From Zoogloea sp. (GTDB lineage: Bacteria; Pseudomonadota; Gammaproteobacteria; Burkholderiales; Rhodocyclaceae): a DNA stretch of 64,000 nt. Positions within the stretch are counted from its first letter, which is position 1; each line of letters opens with the position of its first letter. The stretch is from contig NZ_JAQVCN010000002.1 in the NCBI RefSeq assembly GCF_028689785.1, forward strand, positions 62,001 through 126,000, read 5' to 3'. Positions 17,230-26,585 of the stretch are shown here, in pieces. The notes under the pieces were generated by a model. That model was not told the origin of the DNA and did no database searches. It saw only the letters and a program-made list of their open reading frames with translations. The position numbers and the translations under genes were made by a program.

Positions 17230-20200
17230 TCAGCTGACGTTCTGCAGGACGGGAGGCTGGCCGATGCTGAAGTAGAGCGAGGCGCCTTTGCCGACTTCTC
17301 CTTCGGCCCACACCTCACCACCATGGCGGTGAACGATGCGGGCCACTGTTGCCAGGCCGATCCCCGTGCCGGGGAACTCCCGGTCGGAGTGCAGACGCTG
17401 GAATGGCCGGAACAGGTTCTCCCGGTAGCGCATGTCAAAGCCGGCGCCGTTGTCGCGGACCACGAAGGCATCGACGCCTTCGTGGCGGGCGTAATCGAAC
17501 TCGATGCACGGGTGCTCAACCCGGCCGGTGAATTTCCAGGCATTGCCCAGCAGGTTTTCCAGCACCGTACGCATCAGGCTGGGGTCGCCTTCGACCTGGA
17601 GCTGGGGGGCGATGTGCACGCTGACGTTCCGCTCGGGCTCCTGCTGGCGCAGTTCGTCGCAGATCACCTGGGCGAGGTTGGAGAGGTCCACGGGGCGGCG
17701 GTCCAGTTCCTTGCGGCTGACCCGTGACAGGGTCAGCAGGTCGTCGATCAGCTGGCCCATGCGATGCACGGCGGCGCGTACCCGGCGCAGCAGCTCCTTG
17801 GCTTCATCGTCGAGCTTGTCGCCGTAGTCGGAGCCCAGAATGGCGCTATAGCCTTCGATGGCGCGCAGCGGTGCCCGCAGATCGTGGGAAACCGAATAGC
17901 TGAAGGACTCCAGTTCGCTCAAGGCGGCGCTGAGCTGGGAGGTTCGTTCGGCCACGCGCCGTTCCAGTTCGGTGTTGAGGCGCTTGATGGCCCGCTCGGC
18001 AAACTTGCGTTCGGTCAGGTCGGTGCCCACGCCGACGATATGCGGCTTGCCGTCGAGGATGACCCGGCGGCCGACCACGAGGAAGGGCACAGGCTCGCCG
18101 CCGTCGCGCCGCAGCATCACCTCGGCCGATGCCTCGCCGGAGATCAGCGCTGTCTCGATGCGGTGGGCCATCAGCGGTTCCTGTTCGGGAATCACCAGGC
18201 TCTGGGCTTCGGCATGCAGCAGGACGTCGTCGGCCAGCCCGGTCAGGTCGCTGACGAAACGGTTCCACAACAGCAGGTGGCCGCTCTGGTCGAACAGGAA
18301 GAAGGGTGCCGGCAGGCTGTCGATGAGGCCGCGGGAGAAATCGCGCTCGGCCTTGAGCTGCTCTTCGGCGAGTTTGCGGGCGGTGATGTCGCCGATGGAG
18401 CCGACGATGCGTACGGCCCGACCCTGCTGGTTGCGGTGGGCAAGGCCCCTGGCCAGGACCCAGTGGAACTTGCCGTCCTTGTCGGCAATACGGTATTCGG
18501 ATTCGAAATGTTCGGTATCACCGCGCAGGTGGGCCACAAAATCGGCCCGGAAGCGCGGCCGGTCGTCCGGGTGGATCAGCTTCAGCCACTCCTCGCCGGT
18601 GGTGCGCAGGGTGTCGCTGTGCAGTCCGAGGAGGGACAGCAGGCGGGCGGAGAGATAGAGGTAGCGGGTTTTCGGGTCCCAGTCCCAGAGGCCTTCATTG
18701 GTACCCCGCTGGGCCAGCACGTAGCGTTCGCGCGTGTCGCGCAGCTGTTCTTCCGTCTCGAGGAAGGCGGTGCGGTCCTCGACGATGCCCACGCCTCCGA
18801 AGACCTTGCCTTCTGCATCGTATTCGGGGGCTACCCGGATCGACAGAATCTGCATGTCGGTGGACAGGGGTGAGACGAACGGGCCATCGTAGGCACCCCG
18901 CTGGCCCAGCAGGGCCTTGTGGAGTATCGACAGGATGGCCTGGTCGCCCAGGGAGTGCAGGTCCATGCCGGCCAGCTGGTCGGGGGTAGACTTGAAGAAG
19001 TCGGCCAGCCGGCTGTTGCAGTAGCTGACGAGAAGGTCGGAGGTGAAGTGGAAGATGCCCACCGGCGCGTTCTCGACAAGCGCCCGGTAGCGGGCCTGCT
19101 GGTCGGCGACGGTGCGGGCGATGCTTCGCTCCTCGGACTGGTCCCGGAACACCACGACAACCCCGAGGGGCGTCTGGTGGGGCGCCATGAGGATGGGGGC
19201 ACCGCTGTCTATGATGGGGCGACGCCGGCCGTCCCGATCGATCAGCAGGGTGTGGTTGGCCAGCCCGACGCGTCGGCCGTCGCGCATGACCTTGTCGGCA
19301 GGGCTTTCGAGCACTTCGCCGGTGTCTTCGCTGATGATCCGGAAGACATCGGCAAGGGGCAGGCCGCGGGCTTCGTCTTCAGACCAGCCGGTGAGCGCCT
19401 CTGCCACGGGGTTCATCAGGGTGATCCGGCTGCCTTCGTCGGTGGCGATCACCGCGTCGCCGATGCTGCGCAGGGTTACGCCGAGATATTCCCGGGTAGC
19501 GCGCTGGGTGGTCTGGTCTGAGGCGGCACCGATGATGGCCCGGAGGCTGCCGTCCGGGTGGCGCAGCAGGGTCATCGAGTCATGAATCCACAGGGGGCCG
19601 CTGCTGGCGTCGAGGCGATATTCGACGCTGATCTCGACCGGATGATCCCCGGGGGTTTTCAGGGCATCACTGATGGCAATCCACATCCGCCGGAGATCTT
19701 CCGGGGGGGTACGGCGGGCGAAATGTTGCCAGCCGCCGGGGGAGCACAGGGTCTTGGTCGGGGTGTCGAGCCAGTCCTCGGCCTTGGCTGAGATGTAGTC
19801 GTAGCATTCATGGACCGGATCGAAGCGGTACAGGATATGCTGGACCTTGGCCAGGGCCTCGGCAAAACGTGACTCGGCGCGCAACTGCTGGCCCTGCTCA
19901 TGGACCACCACCAGGTGACAGCCGTGGCCGGCGAAGGGCTGTTCAAGGATGCGGGTTTCGAGCTCCACCGCCGTGCCACCGGCAGGCTGGTGGTTGAGCA
20001 GCACCGCGGCTGTGGACGGGAGCGGCAGGGGACTGATGAGGGTGTCCGCCCGCGTGGCTGTCAGCGCGTCGGCAGAAAGGCCGTAGAGCCGGAGGGCGGC
20101 AGCATTGGCAGCCAGCACACGGCCACTGTCTGCATCGTAGAGCCATTGAGGGTCGGGGCTGGCGTCAAAGAGTGTTCGGTAGTCGGCATCGATACTTCGG

Positions 20201-20463
20201 GTGGCCGGAGCCATCGAACCACTACCGGCACGCCTCAGGGTGAGAAAGATGTATAGCGCCGAGGCGACAAGGAACAGCAGCAGCCATGGGGTTGTCAGCA
20301 GGGGCGCAGTGGCATCGCCGCCGGTGATGAGTTGCCTTACGACGACAAGGACCAAGGCTGTCAGCAGGTAGACTCCCGCCGCCCGCAGGGCAGGGGTGAG
20401 GCGCGGGGGCGAAGCGGCGTCTGCCGGTTTCGAGCCAGATCGAGAACTCGGCATGGAGTTCAT
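17230..20463 (-). CDS. multi-PAS hybrid-free sensor histidine kinase
   Basis: 1077 residues. Two N-terminal transmembrane helices (about 28-46 and 57-76) have little periplasmic sequence between them. Then come roughly six PAS/PAC units, among them DYRTLFDASPDPQWLYDADS, YLGVTLRSIGDAVIATDEGS, RYRALVENAPVGIFHFTSDL, a PAS_3 unit around WLKLIHPDDRPRFRADFV and SRGLIDSLPAPFFLFDQSGH. A HisKA domain with His860 in YSVSHDLRAPLRAIEGYS and a HATPase_c with NLLGNAWKFTG and GTGIGLATVARIVHRHGG complete it. There is no receiver domain and no neighbouring response regulator, so the output partner is elsewhere. The kinase core is of the phytochrome-like class. Confidence 0.92.
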   Translation of the reverse strand: MNSMPSSRSGSKPADAASPPRLTPALRAAGVYLLTALVLVVVRQLITGGDATAPLLTTPWLLLFLVASALYIFLTLRRAGSGSMAPATRSIDADYRTLFDASPDPQWLYDADSGRVLAANAAALRLYGLSADALTATRADTLISPLPLPSTAAVLLNHQPAGGTAVELETRILEQPFAGHGCHLVVVHEQGQQLRAESRFAEALAKVQHILYRFDPVHECYDYISAKAEDWLDTPTKTLCSPGGWQHFARRTPPEDLRRMWIAISDALKTPGDHPVEISVEYRLDASSGPLWIHDSMTLLRHPDGSLRAIIGAASDQTTQRATREYLGVTLRSIGDAVIATDEGSRITLMNPVAEALTGWSEDEARGLPLADVFRIISEDTGEVLESPADKVMRDGRRVGLANHTLLIDRDGRRRPIIDSGAPILMAPHQTPLGVVVVFRDQSEERSIARTVADQQARYRALVENAPVGIFHFTSDLLVSYCNSRLADFFKSTPDQLAGMDLHSLGDQAILSILHKALLGQRGAYDGPFVSPLSTDMQILSIRVAPEYDAEGKVFGGVGIVEDRTAFLETEEQLRDTRERYVLAQRGTNEGLWDWDPKTRYLYLSARLLSLLGLHSDTLRTTGEEWLKLIHPDDRPRFRADFVAHLRGDTEHFESEYRIADKDGKFHWVLARGLAHRNQQGRAVRIVGSIGDITARKLAEEQLKAERDFSRGLIDSLPAPFFLFDQSGHLLLWNRFVSDLTGLADDVLLHAEAQSLVIPEQEPLMAHRIETALISGEASAEVMLRRDGGEPVPFLVVGRRVILDGKPHIVGVGTDLTERKFAERAIKRLNTELERRVAERTSQLSAALSELESFSYSVSHDLRAPLRAIEGYSAILGSDYGDKLDDEAKELLRRVRAAVHRMGQLIDDLLTLSRVSRKELDRRPVDLSNLAQVICDELRQQEPERNVSVHIAPQLQVEGDPSLMRTVLENLLGNAWKFTGRVEHPCIEFDYARHEGVDAFVVRDNGAGFDMRYRENLFRPFQRLHSDREFPGTGIGLATVARIVHRHGGEVWAEGEVGKGASLYFSIGQPPVLQNVS

Positions 20464-20550
20464 CGCGCAGGCCCTACCGATAGCGCGCCTGTTGTCGTTG
20501 TGCCGGGTCTTTCCACGATGCTGCTTTAAAATCCCTAAACGAACCTGTGA

Positions 20551-21057
<507 letters not shown>

Positions 21058-21062
21058 ATACC

Positions 21063-21542
21063 GTGTACATCCGTATCCATATTCCTACCCAGACACTGCG
21101 GCTTTTCGGCGACGACGGTGCTTGTTTGCGTTGCTATCGCGTGTCCACGGCCCGCAACGGTGCGGGCGAGGAGAAGGGCAGCTACCGTACGCCCCGTGGG
21201 CGTCACATCGTGCGAGCGCGCATTGGTGCAGGGGCGCCATTGGGTGCGGCATTCCGGGGGCGTCGACCGACCGGGGAGGTTTGGACACCGGCGCTTGCTG
21301 AGAGCGCCCCGGAGCGGGATTGGATTCTGACCCGCATCCTGTGGCTGTCGGGCACTGAGCCTGGGCGCAATCGCCTCGGCGCGGTGGACAGCATGCAGCG
21401 TTACATCTATATCCACGGTACTCCGGACACGGAGCCCATGGGCGTTCCCCTGTCCATCGGCTGTGTGCGCATGCGCAACCGGGATGTGGCTGAGCTCTTC
21501 GACCTGGTGCCAGTCGGCACCGTAGTGGAGATCGAGGCGTGA
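21063..21542 (+). CDS. L,D-transpeptidase (YkuD domain), no signal peptide
   Basis: 159 residues from GTG 21063. The YkuD catalytic core is clear: YIYIHGTPDTEPMG and SIGCVRMRNRDVAELF, giving the His and Cys nucleophile of the HGx(n)S-x-G-C-x-R motif, preceded by VSTARNGAGEEKGSYRTPRG. The protein starts straight into the fold (MYIRIHIPTQTLRLFGDD), with no visible export signal, although YkuD enzymes normally act on periplasmic peptidoglycan. Compact forms like this are widespread in proteobacteria. It overlaps the following acetyltransferase gene by four bases and lies five bases after tadA. Confidence 0.9.
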   Translation: MYIRIHIPTQTLRLFGDDGACLRCYRVSTARNGAGEEKGSYRTPRGRHIVRARIGAGAPLGAAFRGRRPTGEVWTPALAESAPERDWILTRILWLSGTEPGRNRLGAVDSMQRYIYIHGTPDTEPMGVPLSIGCVRMRNRDVAELFDLVPVGTVVEIEA

Positions 21543-21979
21543 GCGGCGACGGGGCCGTCCGTATCGTGCTGGGAACGTGGGACGAACTTGCCGAGCGTGT
21601 CGCGCCGATCCGCTTTCGGGTCTTTGTGGATGAGCAGGGTGTGCCGGTGGAGATGGAGCTCGATGAGTTCGATCCGCTGTCCTGCCATGCCTTGGCACTG
21701 CTTGGTGAGGAGCCTGTGGGCACCGGGCGTCTCCTGCCGGACGGCCATATCGGGCGCATGGCGGTGAGTGCCGGCTGGCGTGGCCATGGGGTGGGCACGG
21801 CTGTGCTAGCGGCCCTCATCGACGAGGCGTTGCGACGCGGCCAGCCGTTGCTCGCCCTCAGCGCCCAGACCCACGCGCTGGGTTTCTATGCGCGCTTCGG
21901 CTTTGTGCCGGTAGGGCCGGAGTATGAGGAGGCAGGTCTGCCCCATCAGGCCATGGAGCGGCGCCTGGCAGCGGGCTGA
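21539..21979 (+). CDS. GNAT family N-acetyltransferase (YjcF/ElaA-like)
   Basis: 146 residues from GTG 21539, overlapping the preceding stop (GTGA). The N-terminal substrate part VAPIRFRVFVDEQGVPVEME and LDEFDPLSCHALAL is typical of the YjcF subgroup. The acetyl-CoA motif IGRMAVSAGWRGHGVGTAVL is followed by ALSAQTHALGFYARFGFVPV. Acceptor substrate is unknown. It is the last gene of the tadA-ldt-gnat run and converges on the alpha/beta hydrolase-like gene. Confidence 0.9.
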   Translation: MSGDGAVRIVLGTWDELAERVAPIRFRVFVDEQGVPVEMELDEFDPLSCHALALLGEEPVGTGRLLPDGHIGRMAVSAGWRGHGVGTAVLAALIDEALRRGQPLLALSAQTHALGFYARFGFVPVGPEYEEAGLPHQAMERRLAAG

Positions 21980-21998
21980 GGTCGGCGACGGGCTGGTT

Positions 21999-22673
21999 TC
22001 AGGCGCTTGATTCGGGGGGCGGCGTGCTGCGGATGAGGTGAAGGTGGAACCAGTCGGCGGCCTGGGTGGCGGCATCGTCCAGGGCGCCGGGTTCGCGGAA
22101 GAAGTCGTCGGTACCCGCAATGCTGCGCCAGTCTTTGGGGCAGGTCAGCAGATCGTAGGCCTGGCGGATGTTGGTCAGGCCCTCGTCACGTTCGCCGACG
22201 ATCTGCCGGGTCGGGCAGGGCACCTGTCGCAGGGGCGAGATGCCAGCCAGCCCGGGGCGGCCGCCGCGGCACACCAGAGCGCTTACGGCTTCCGGTTCAT
22301 GGGCCAGCGCACGGATTGCCGCACCACAGCCCGTGCCGCTGGCTACCAGCCCCACCGGCAGGGTGATGAGAGGTGGCTGGTGGCGCAGCCATTCGAATAC
22401 GGCGCGGATGCGCTGGCCGAGCAAGGGCGTGTTGAAGCGGGTGTCCGGGTCGCGGGACTCTTCGTAGTGGTTGAGCAGGTCGAAAAGCAGGGTGGCGAAG
22501 CCGTCTTCCTGCAGGCGTCGGGCGAAGTGGGCTTCCCGGGAGTCACGGTGGTTGCCGACGGCATTCTGGGCAATCAGGACCAGGCCGGCGGCGTCGGGTG
22601 AATGGGCCAGGAGAGCTTCCAGCCAGACGGGGCCGGCGGCAATGCTGAGGGCGCTATGGCGCAGTTTCATCAT
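21999..22673 (-). CDS. alpha/beta hydrolase-fold protein, probable pseudoenzyme
   Basis: 224 residues resembling the dienelactone-hydrolase-like alpha/beta hydrolases. The expected nucleophile elbow, usually of form GLFGSSTGAAAAL, reads GLVASGTGCGAAI here (residues 108-120), putting Gly113 at the serine position. The acid residue is kept in VGERDEG (Asp163). The catalytic His that usually precedes FEEPG is replaced by Asp190 in GTDDFFREPGAL. Both changes point to loss of hydrolase activity, unless Cys116 acts in an unusual geometry. It lies 75 bases downstream of, and in the same direction as, the AmmeMemoRadiSam genes. Confidence 0.78.
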   Translation of the reverse strand: MMKLRHSALSIAAGPVWLEALLAHSPDAAGLVLIAQNAVGNHRDSREAHFARRLQEDGFATLLFDLLNHYEESRDPDTRFNTPLLGQRIRAVFEWLRHQPPLITLPVGLVASGTGCGAAIRALAHEPEAVSALVCRGGRPGLAGISPLRQVPCPTRQIVGERDEGLTNIRQAYDLLTCPKDWRSIAGTDDFFREPGALDDAATQAADWFHLHLIRSTPPPESSA

Positions 22674-22748
22674 GATCGAAGGCGTCGGGCGGTACTCTGC
22701 CGTTTACGATGGCATGCACTGCCGGGCACGGCAAGGCTGTGCAGGCGC

Positions 22749-23822
22749 CTATTGATCGCCGATGTGCACTGGAACACGGCGCGCTCCGAATGGGCTGACA
22801 AAATTGCCGAAACGCCCGGCCAGCCTGTGGCCGCAGTCCATGCAGGCTCCGCTGGCATCGAGCCGGTAGGAGAGGATCCGGTACCCGTCTCTTTTGATCA
22901 GCAGGCTGTCGCAGGATGGGCAGCGGGTGCTGCCGCCGTCGATGTCGCGCACGTTACCGGTATAGACATGGTGCAGCCCGGCGGCGCGGGCGATCTGGCG
23001 GGCCCGGGTGAGGGTGGCCGGTGGGGTGGGCGGCAGGGTGTCGAGCTTGTAATCCGGGTGGAGGGCGGTGAAATGCAGGGGCACATCGGGGCCCAGCTCA
23101 TCACAGATCCAGCGTGACAGAGCTGCGAGCTCTGTGTCGCTGTCGTTGAGGCCAGGGATGAGCAGGGTGGTGATCTCCAGCCATACCGGCGTCTCGTGGC
23201 GAAGATAAAGCAGGGTGTCGAGGACCGGGGCGAGATGGGCGCCGGTCTGGTGCACGTAGAAGTCTTCGGTGAAGGCTTTGAGATCCACGTTGGCGGCATC
23301 CATCACCGCGTAGAAATCCCGGCGTGGAGTCGGGTGCATATAGCCGGCAGTGACGGCGACGCTGGCGATGCCCCGCGCCCGGCAGGCCAGGGCGGTGTCA
23401 ATGGCGTATTCCGCGAAAATCACCGGGTCGTTGTAGGTGAAAGCCACGCTGTGGCAAGCATGGCGGGCGGCGGCCCCGGCGATCGCGTCGGGTGCTGCGG
23501 CATCCATCAGTCGGTCCATGCTGCGGTTCTTGGAGATGTCCCAGTTCTGGCAGAACTTGCAGGCCAGGTTGCAGCCCGCTGTGCCGAAGGAAAGCACGCT
23601 GCTGCCTGGATGGAAGTGATTGAGGGGTTTCTTTTCGATGGGGTCGATGCAGAAGCCCGAGCTGCGCCCGTAGGTGCTCAGCACCATCCCGGCGCCGACC
23701 CGCTGGCGCACGAAACAGGCACCCCGCTGGCCCTCGTGGAGTCGGCAGTCCCGCGGGCACAGGTCGCACTGCAGGCGGCCGTCGTCGAGGAGATGCCAGT
23801 AGCGGGCAGGGTGGGTGTCCAT
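22749..23822 (-). CDS. AmmeMemoRadiSam system radical SAM enzyme
   Basis: 357 residues. The N-terminal Cys-rich element CDLCPRDCRLHEGQRGACFV precedes a radical SAM barrel with the CxxxCxxC site in GCNLACKFCQNWDISK. Then follow AFTYNDPVIFAEYAIDTALA, AVTAGYMHPTPRRDFYAVMD and ANVDLKAFTEDFY, the PflA-like pattern of the AmmeMemoRadiSam enzyme. A C-terminal four-cysteine knuckle (RCPSCDSLLIKRDG and ACMDCGHRLAG) may bind zinc or an extra cluster. Substrate is unknown. It ends the MEMO-AMMECR1-radical SAM run, starting four bases after the AMMECR1 stop. Confidence 0.93.
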   Translation of the reverse strand: MDTHPARYWHLLDDGRLQCDLCPRDCRLHEGQRGACFVRQRVGAGMVLSTYGRSSGFCIDPIEKKPLNHFHPGSSVLSFGTAGCNLACKFCQNWDISKNRSMDRLMDAAAPDAIAGAAARHACHSVAFTYNDPVIFAEYAIDTALACRARGIASVAVTAGYMHPTPRRDFYAVMDAANVDLKAFTEDFYVHQTGAHLAPVLDTLLYLRHETPVWLEITTLLIPGLNDSDTELAALSRWICDELGPDVPLHFTALHPDYKLDTLPPTPPATLTRARQIARAAGLHHVYTGNVRDIDGGSTRCPSCDSLLIKRDGYRILSYRLDASGACMDCGHRLAGRFGNFVSPFGARRVPVHIGDQ

Positions 23823-23826
23823 GGCG

Positions 23827-24390
23827 TTAGCTTCCGCCGGATTCCTCTTTCCACTTGCGTACCTGATAGCGCGCCAGCATCACGTTGGGGCCCCAGAAGT
23901 CGGCGGGCAGCCGGGCTTTCTGCTTGAGGGCCGCCATGAAGCTGCGCCGGTCGGGCAGCTGCTCCCACACTTGGGGGAGGAAGGTGGCTTTCTGGCAGCC
24001 ATTGAAGAAGATCACGCCGTCCCGGCCGGGCACGAGCTGGCTCAGGGCGTCGGCTTCGTCGTGGAAGTCGATGAATTCGGGTTCCCCGAGCAGGGATACT
24101 TCCACCTCGACACGCTGGAGCTCGGCCGCGTCGAGGGGCGGGAAGCGGGGGTCGCGCAGGGCTGCGGCCACGGCGTTCTCGCGCACGTCCTCGCCCAGGG
24201 GGCGATGGGCGTTGAGGCTGCCGATGCAGCCGCGCAAGGCTCCGTCGAGGGTCAGGGTCACAAAGCAGGCGCCACGTTCGGCGAACTGCGGGTGTTCAAC
24301 GCTGCCGTCCGCTGGCTGTTCCAGGGCGGCGGCAATCGCGTGGCGGGCCTGGGCCAGCAGGGCCGGCCCGAGGGTGTCAGTGACGGGCAT
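23827..24390 (-). CDS. AmmeMemoRadiSam system protein A (AMMECR1 domain)
   Basis: 187 residues from ATG 24390; a TTG at 24408 would add six residues. The AMMECR1 hallmark LRGCIGSLNAHRPLGEDVRE is present, preceded by GACFVTLTLDGA. It continues with FPPLDAAELQRVEVEVSLLG, GRDGVIFFNGCQKATFLPQV and FWGPNVMLARYQVRKWKEE. The human homologue is the AMMECR1 protein; the biochemical function is not settled. The gene overlaps the MEMO gene by 14 bases and is followed after four bases by the radical SAM gene, a tight operon. Confidence 0.93.
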   Translation of the reverse strand: MPVTDTLGPALLAQARHAIAAALEQPADGSVEHPQFAERGACFVTLTLDGALRGCIGSLNAHRPLGEDVRENAVAAALRDPRFPPLDAAELQRVEVEVSLLGEPEFIDFHDEADALSQLVPGRDGVIFFNGCQKATFLPQVWEQLPDRRSFMAALKQKARLPADFWGPNVMLARYQVRKWKEESGGS

Positions 24391-25195
24391 GGTTGATGTT
24401 CTCGGCAAAGGCGATGGCTGCGTAGCCTACGACCTGGTCGCGGTCGCCCGCAGTGTCGCCGGAGTTGCGCAGATCGAGCACGTGAGGGGTGAGCTGGTGA
24501 CGGGGGGCCGCCAGCAGCAGGCCGTTGATGGCAGCTGCACCACAGGCCTGTTCGCCGTTGAGGGTGGCGTCGAACTGGCGAATCTGGGCGACGGTGGCCT
24601 TGTCGCGCCACTGGGCCTGGCGGTAGGGATGGTAGTGGGACAGATCGGAGCTGATGACGATCAGGGTCTCGGGGCCACCCCACAGGGCTTCAAGCAGGCT
24701 GGCAACGAGGTGGGCATCTATCTGGCCGACAGCAAGGGGCAGGATCTCGAAGTGATGGAGGGTACTCTGCAGGAAGGGCAGTTGGACTTCGATGCCGTGT
24801 TCGTTGGCGTGGGGGCGGTCGTCCACGATCACGCCAGGCATTTCCCGCGCCCTCAGCCAAGCCTCTCGGTCAACGGCCACGGCGCCAAGAGGGGTGATGA
24901 AGGTCTGGGCGGCGGGCAGTGCCATCCCGCGAATGGCGACCCGGTGGGTCGGACACAGGACCAGCACCCGCCGGATGGTCTCGCGGCGCTGCGTGAGCTC
25001 GGCATAGGCACAGGCAGCCACGGCCCCCGAGTAGATATAGCCGGCGTGGGGCACGATCAGGGCCTTGGGGGCATCGACCACCTCGGCCGGCATCGCTGCC
25101 GACAGAAAGCCGGCTACCTGGGCGTGGAGACTGTGGGAGTCGGCCGGATAAAACAGCCCGGCGACAGCCGGCAGACGTTGGGACGCGTGAGCCAT
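24377..25195 (-). CDS. AmmeMemoRadiSam system protein B (MEMO family)
   Basis: 272 residues of the MEMO fold, related to extradiol dioxygenases of the LigB type. Conserved metal-site positions are His50 in VPHAGYIYSG, His84 in CPTHRV and Cys218 in EQACGAA, equivalent to His49, His81 and Cys244 of human MEMO1. EHGIEVQLPFL and SSDLSHYHPYRQA are also typical. Human MEMO1 has been linked to copper/redox and iron handling, but the bacterial role is unknown. It is the first gene of the set. Its promoter should lie in the 49 bases between it and the DUF4010 stop, or further upstream. Confidence 0.93.
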   Translation of the reverse strand: MAHASQRLPAVAGLFYPADSHSLHAQVAGFLSAAMPAEVVDAPKALIVPHAGYIYSGAVAACAYAELTQRRETIRRVLVLCPTHRVAIRGMALPAAQTFITPLGAVAVDREAWLRAREMPGVIVDDRPHANEHGIEVQLPFLQSTLHHFEILPLAVGQIDAHLVASLLEALWGGPETLIVISSDLSHYHPYRQAQWRDKATVAQIRQFDATLNGEQACGAAAINGLLLAAPRHQLTPHVLDLRNSGDTAGDRDQVVGYAAIAFAENINHARH

Positions 25196-25244
25196 GGTTT
25201 CCTTCGGTCCTTATGTCGAGACGGGGACACCCCCAAGCTCTCCA

Positions 25245-26513
25245 TTATAGGGAGGAGTGCAGCAGCCATGCGATGCCGCCGCCCAGGCCAACGCCCACGG
25301 CGAGCATGCCGCCAAGCACATGCCGGCCGAGGGCGTTTCCGCCAAGGGTGAAGGCCAGCCCCGACTTGAACGCCAGGTTGGCGAGCATGGCCAGCAGGAT
25401 CGCGACGGCAGCCGGCTGGGTCTCTACCTTGCCCACTGTGTGCAGGCGCAGGGTAGACAGGGTGATGGCGTCCACGTCGGTCAGGCCGGAGGCCAGGGCC
25501 AGCAGGTAGAGCCCCCCGCGCCCGGCAATGTCCGACAGCCAGGCCGCACACAGGAGGACTGCGGCGTAGAGCAGGCCGAAGCCGATGGCGGCGCTGAGTT
25601 CAGTCGGGTTGCGGGTTTCCGGAACGGGCAGGGCGTCCTTGCCGGCCAGCTGGCGCCAGTCGCGGCCGAGCATGACTGCACCGAGCAGGATCGCCAGGGT
25701 GCAGCCAGTGGCCAGCAGGGGTACCACTGGAGCCGACAGGGCGCCGGCGATGGCCAGGATGCGTAGCACCATGATCAGGTTGGCGAGGAGGATCACCAGG
25801 CTGGCAGTGGTGGTCATGGCCGGGTTTTCACGGGCATGACGGGAGAACACCATGGTTGTCGCGGTACTCGACACCAGCCCGCCGAGCAGACCCAGCAGTG
25901 GGGCGCCATAGCGGGCGCCAACCAGACGCAGGGCCATGTAGCCGGCCAGGCTGACGCCCGAGATGAGCACGATCATCAGCCACACCTGGTGAGGGTTGAC
26001 AGCCTCGTAGGGGCCGAAGCCCCGGTTGGGCAGGATGGGCAGCACGATCAGCGAGAGCACCGAGAACTGAAGGATGGATCGCCAGTCCTGGGCCGTTAGC
26101 CTGGAGGCCACGCCGCGTAGTTCGGACTTGAAGTACAACAGCATGGTGGACCCGACCGCCGCCATCACCGCCAGCCGGCCGTGACCCAGCCACACCATGG
26201 CTCCGAGGGTGTAGCACACCAGCAGGGCGATCACCGACGTGGTACCGGGGTCATTGGGCTCCGGATGGCGGAAGTTGGCGGCGATGATCATCAGTGCCAC
26301 CAGGGCAAAACCGGCGATGAGCAAGGCTGGGGTGGCCAGCTGTTCGGTAAGCAGGGCGGCGATGGCGCCGAGCAGCCCGGTGAGCCCGAAGGTCCGCACG
26401 CCGGCCAGCGCGTTGGGGCGGCGCTCTCGCTCCAGGCCCATCAGCAGGCCAATGGCTGTGGCCAGGGCGAGGGCTTCCAGCTGGCGGGGTTCAAAAGGCA
26501 GCGAGAAGAGCAT
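25245..26513 (-). CDS. MgtC/SapB-DUF4010 family membrane protein
   Basis: 422 residues with about twelve hydrophobic segments. The N-terminal MgtC/SapB-like part has ALATAIGLLMGLERERR and GVRTFGLTGLLGAIAALLTE. The DUF4010 part has PNRGFGPYEAVNPHQVWLMI, GLLGGLVSSTATTMVFSRHA and ASGLTDVDAITLSTLRL. The protein sits in the inner membrane; its function and substrate are unknown, though the MgtC part suggests an ion- or stress-related role. It is divergent from ispD with 72 bases between starts, and upstream of the AmmeMemoRadiSam set in the same direction. Confidence 0.9.
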   Translation of the reverse strand: MLFSLPFEPRQLEALALATAIGLLMGLERERRPNALAGVRTFGLTGLLGAIAALLTEQLATPALLIAGFALVALMIIAANFRHPEPNDPGTTSVIALLVCYTLGAMVWLGHGRLAVMAAVGSTMLLYFKSELRGVASRLTAQDWRSILQFSVLSLIVLPILPNRGFGPYEAVNPHQVWLMIVLISGVSLAGYMALRLVGARYGAPLLGLLGGLVSSTATTMVFSRHARENPAMTTTASLVILLANLIMVLRILAIAGALSAPVVPLLATGCTLAILLGAVMLGRDWRQLAGKDALPVPETRNPTELSAAIGFGLLYAAVLLCAAWLSDIAGRGGLYLLALASGLTDVDAITLSTLRLHTVGKVETQPAAVAILLAMLANLAFKSGLAFTLGGNALGRHVLGGMLAVGVGLGGGIAWLLHSSL

Positions 26514-26585
26514 GGCGTGCTTTCAGGAGGCAGGAAGACACAATCAGCGGCAGAAGGCGGAGGGACATTGAGTAGAATTGCGCGG

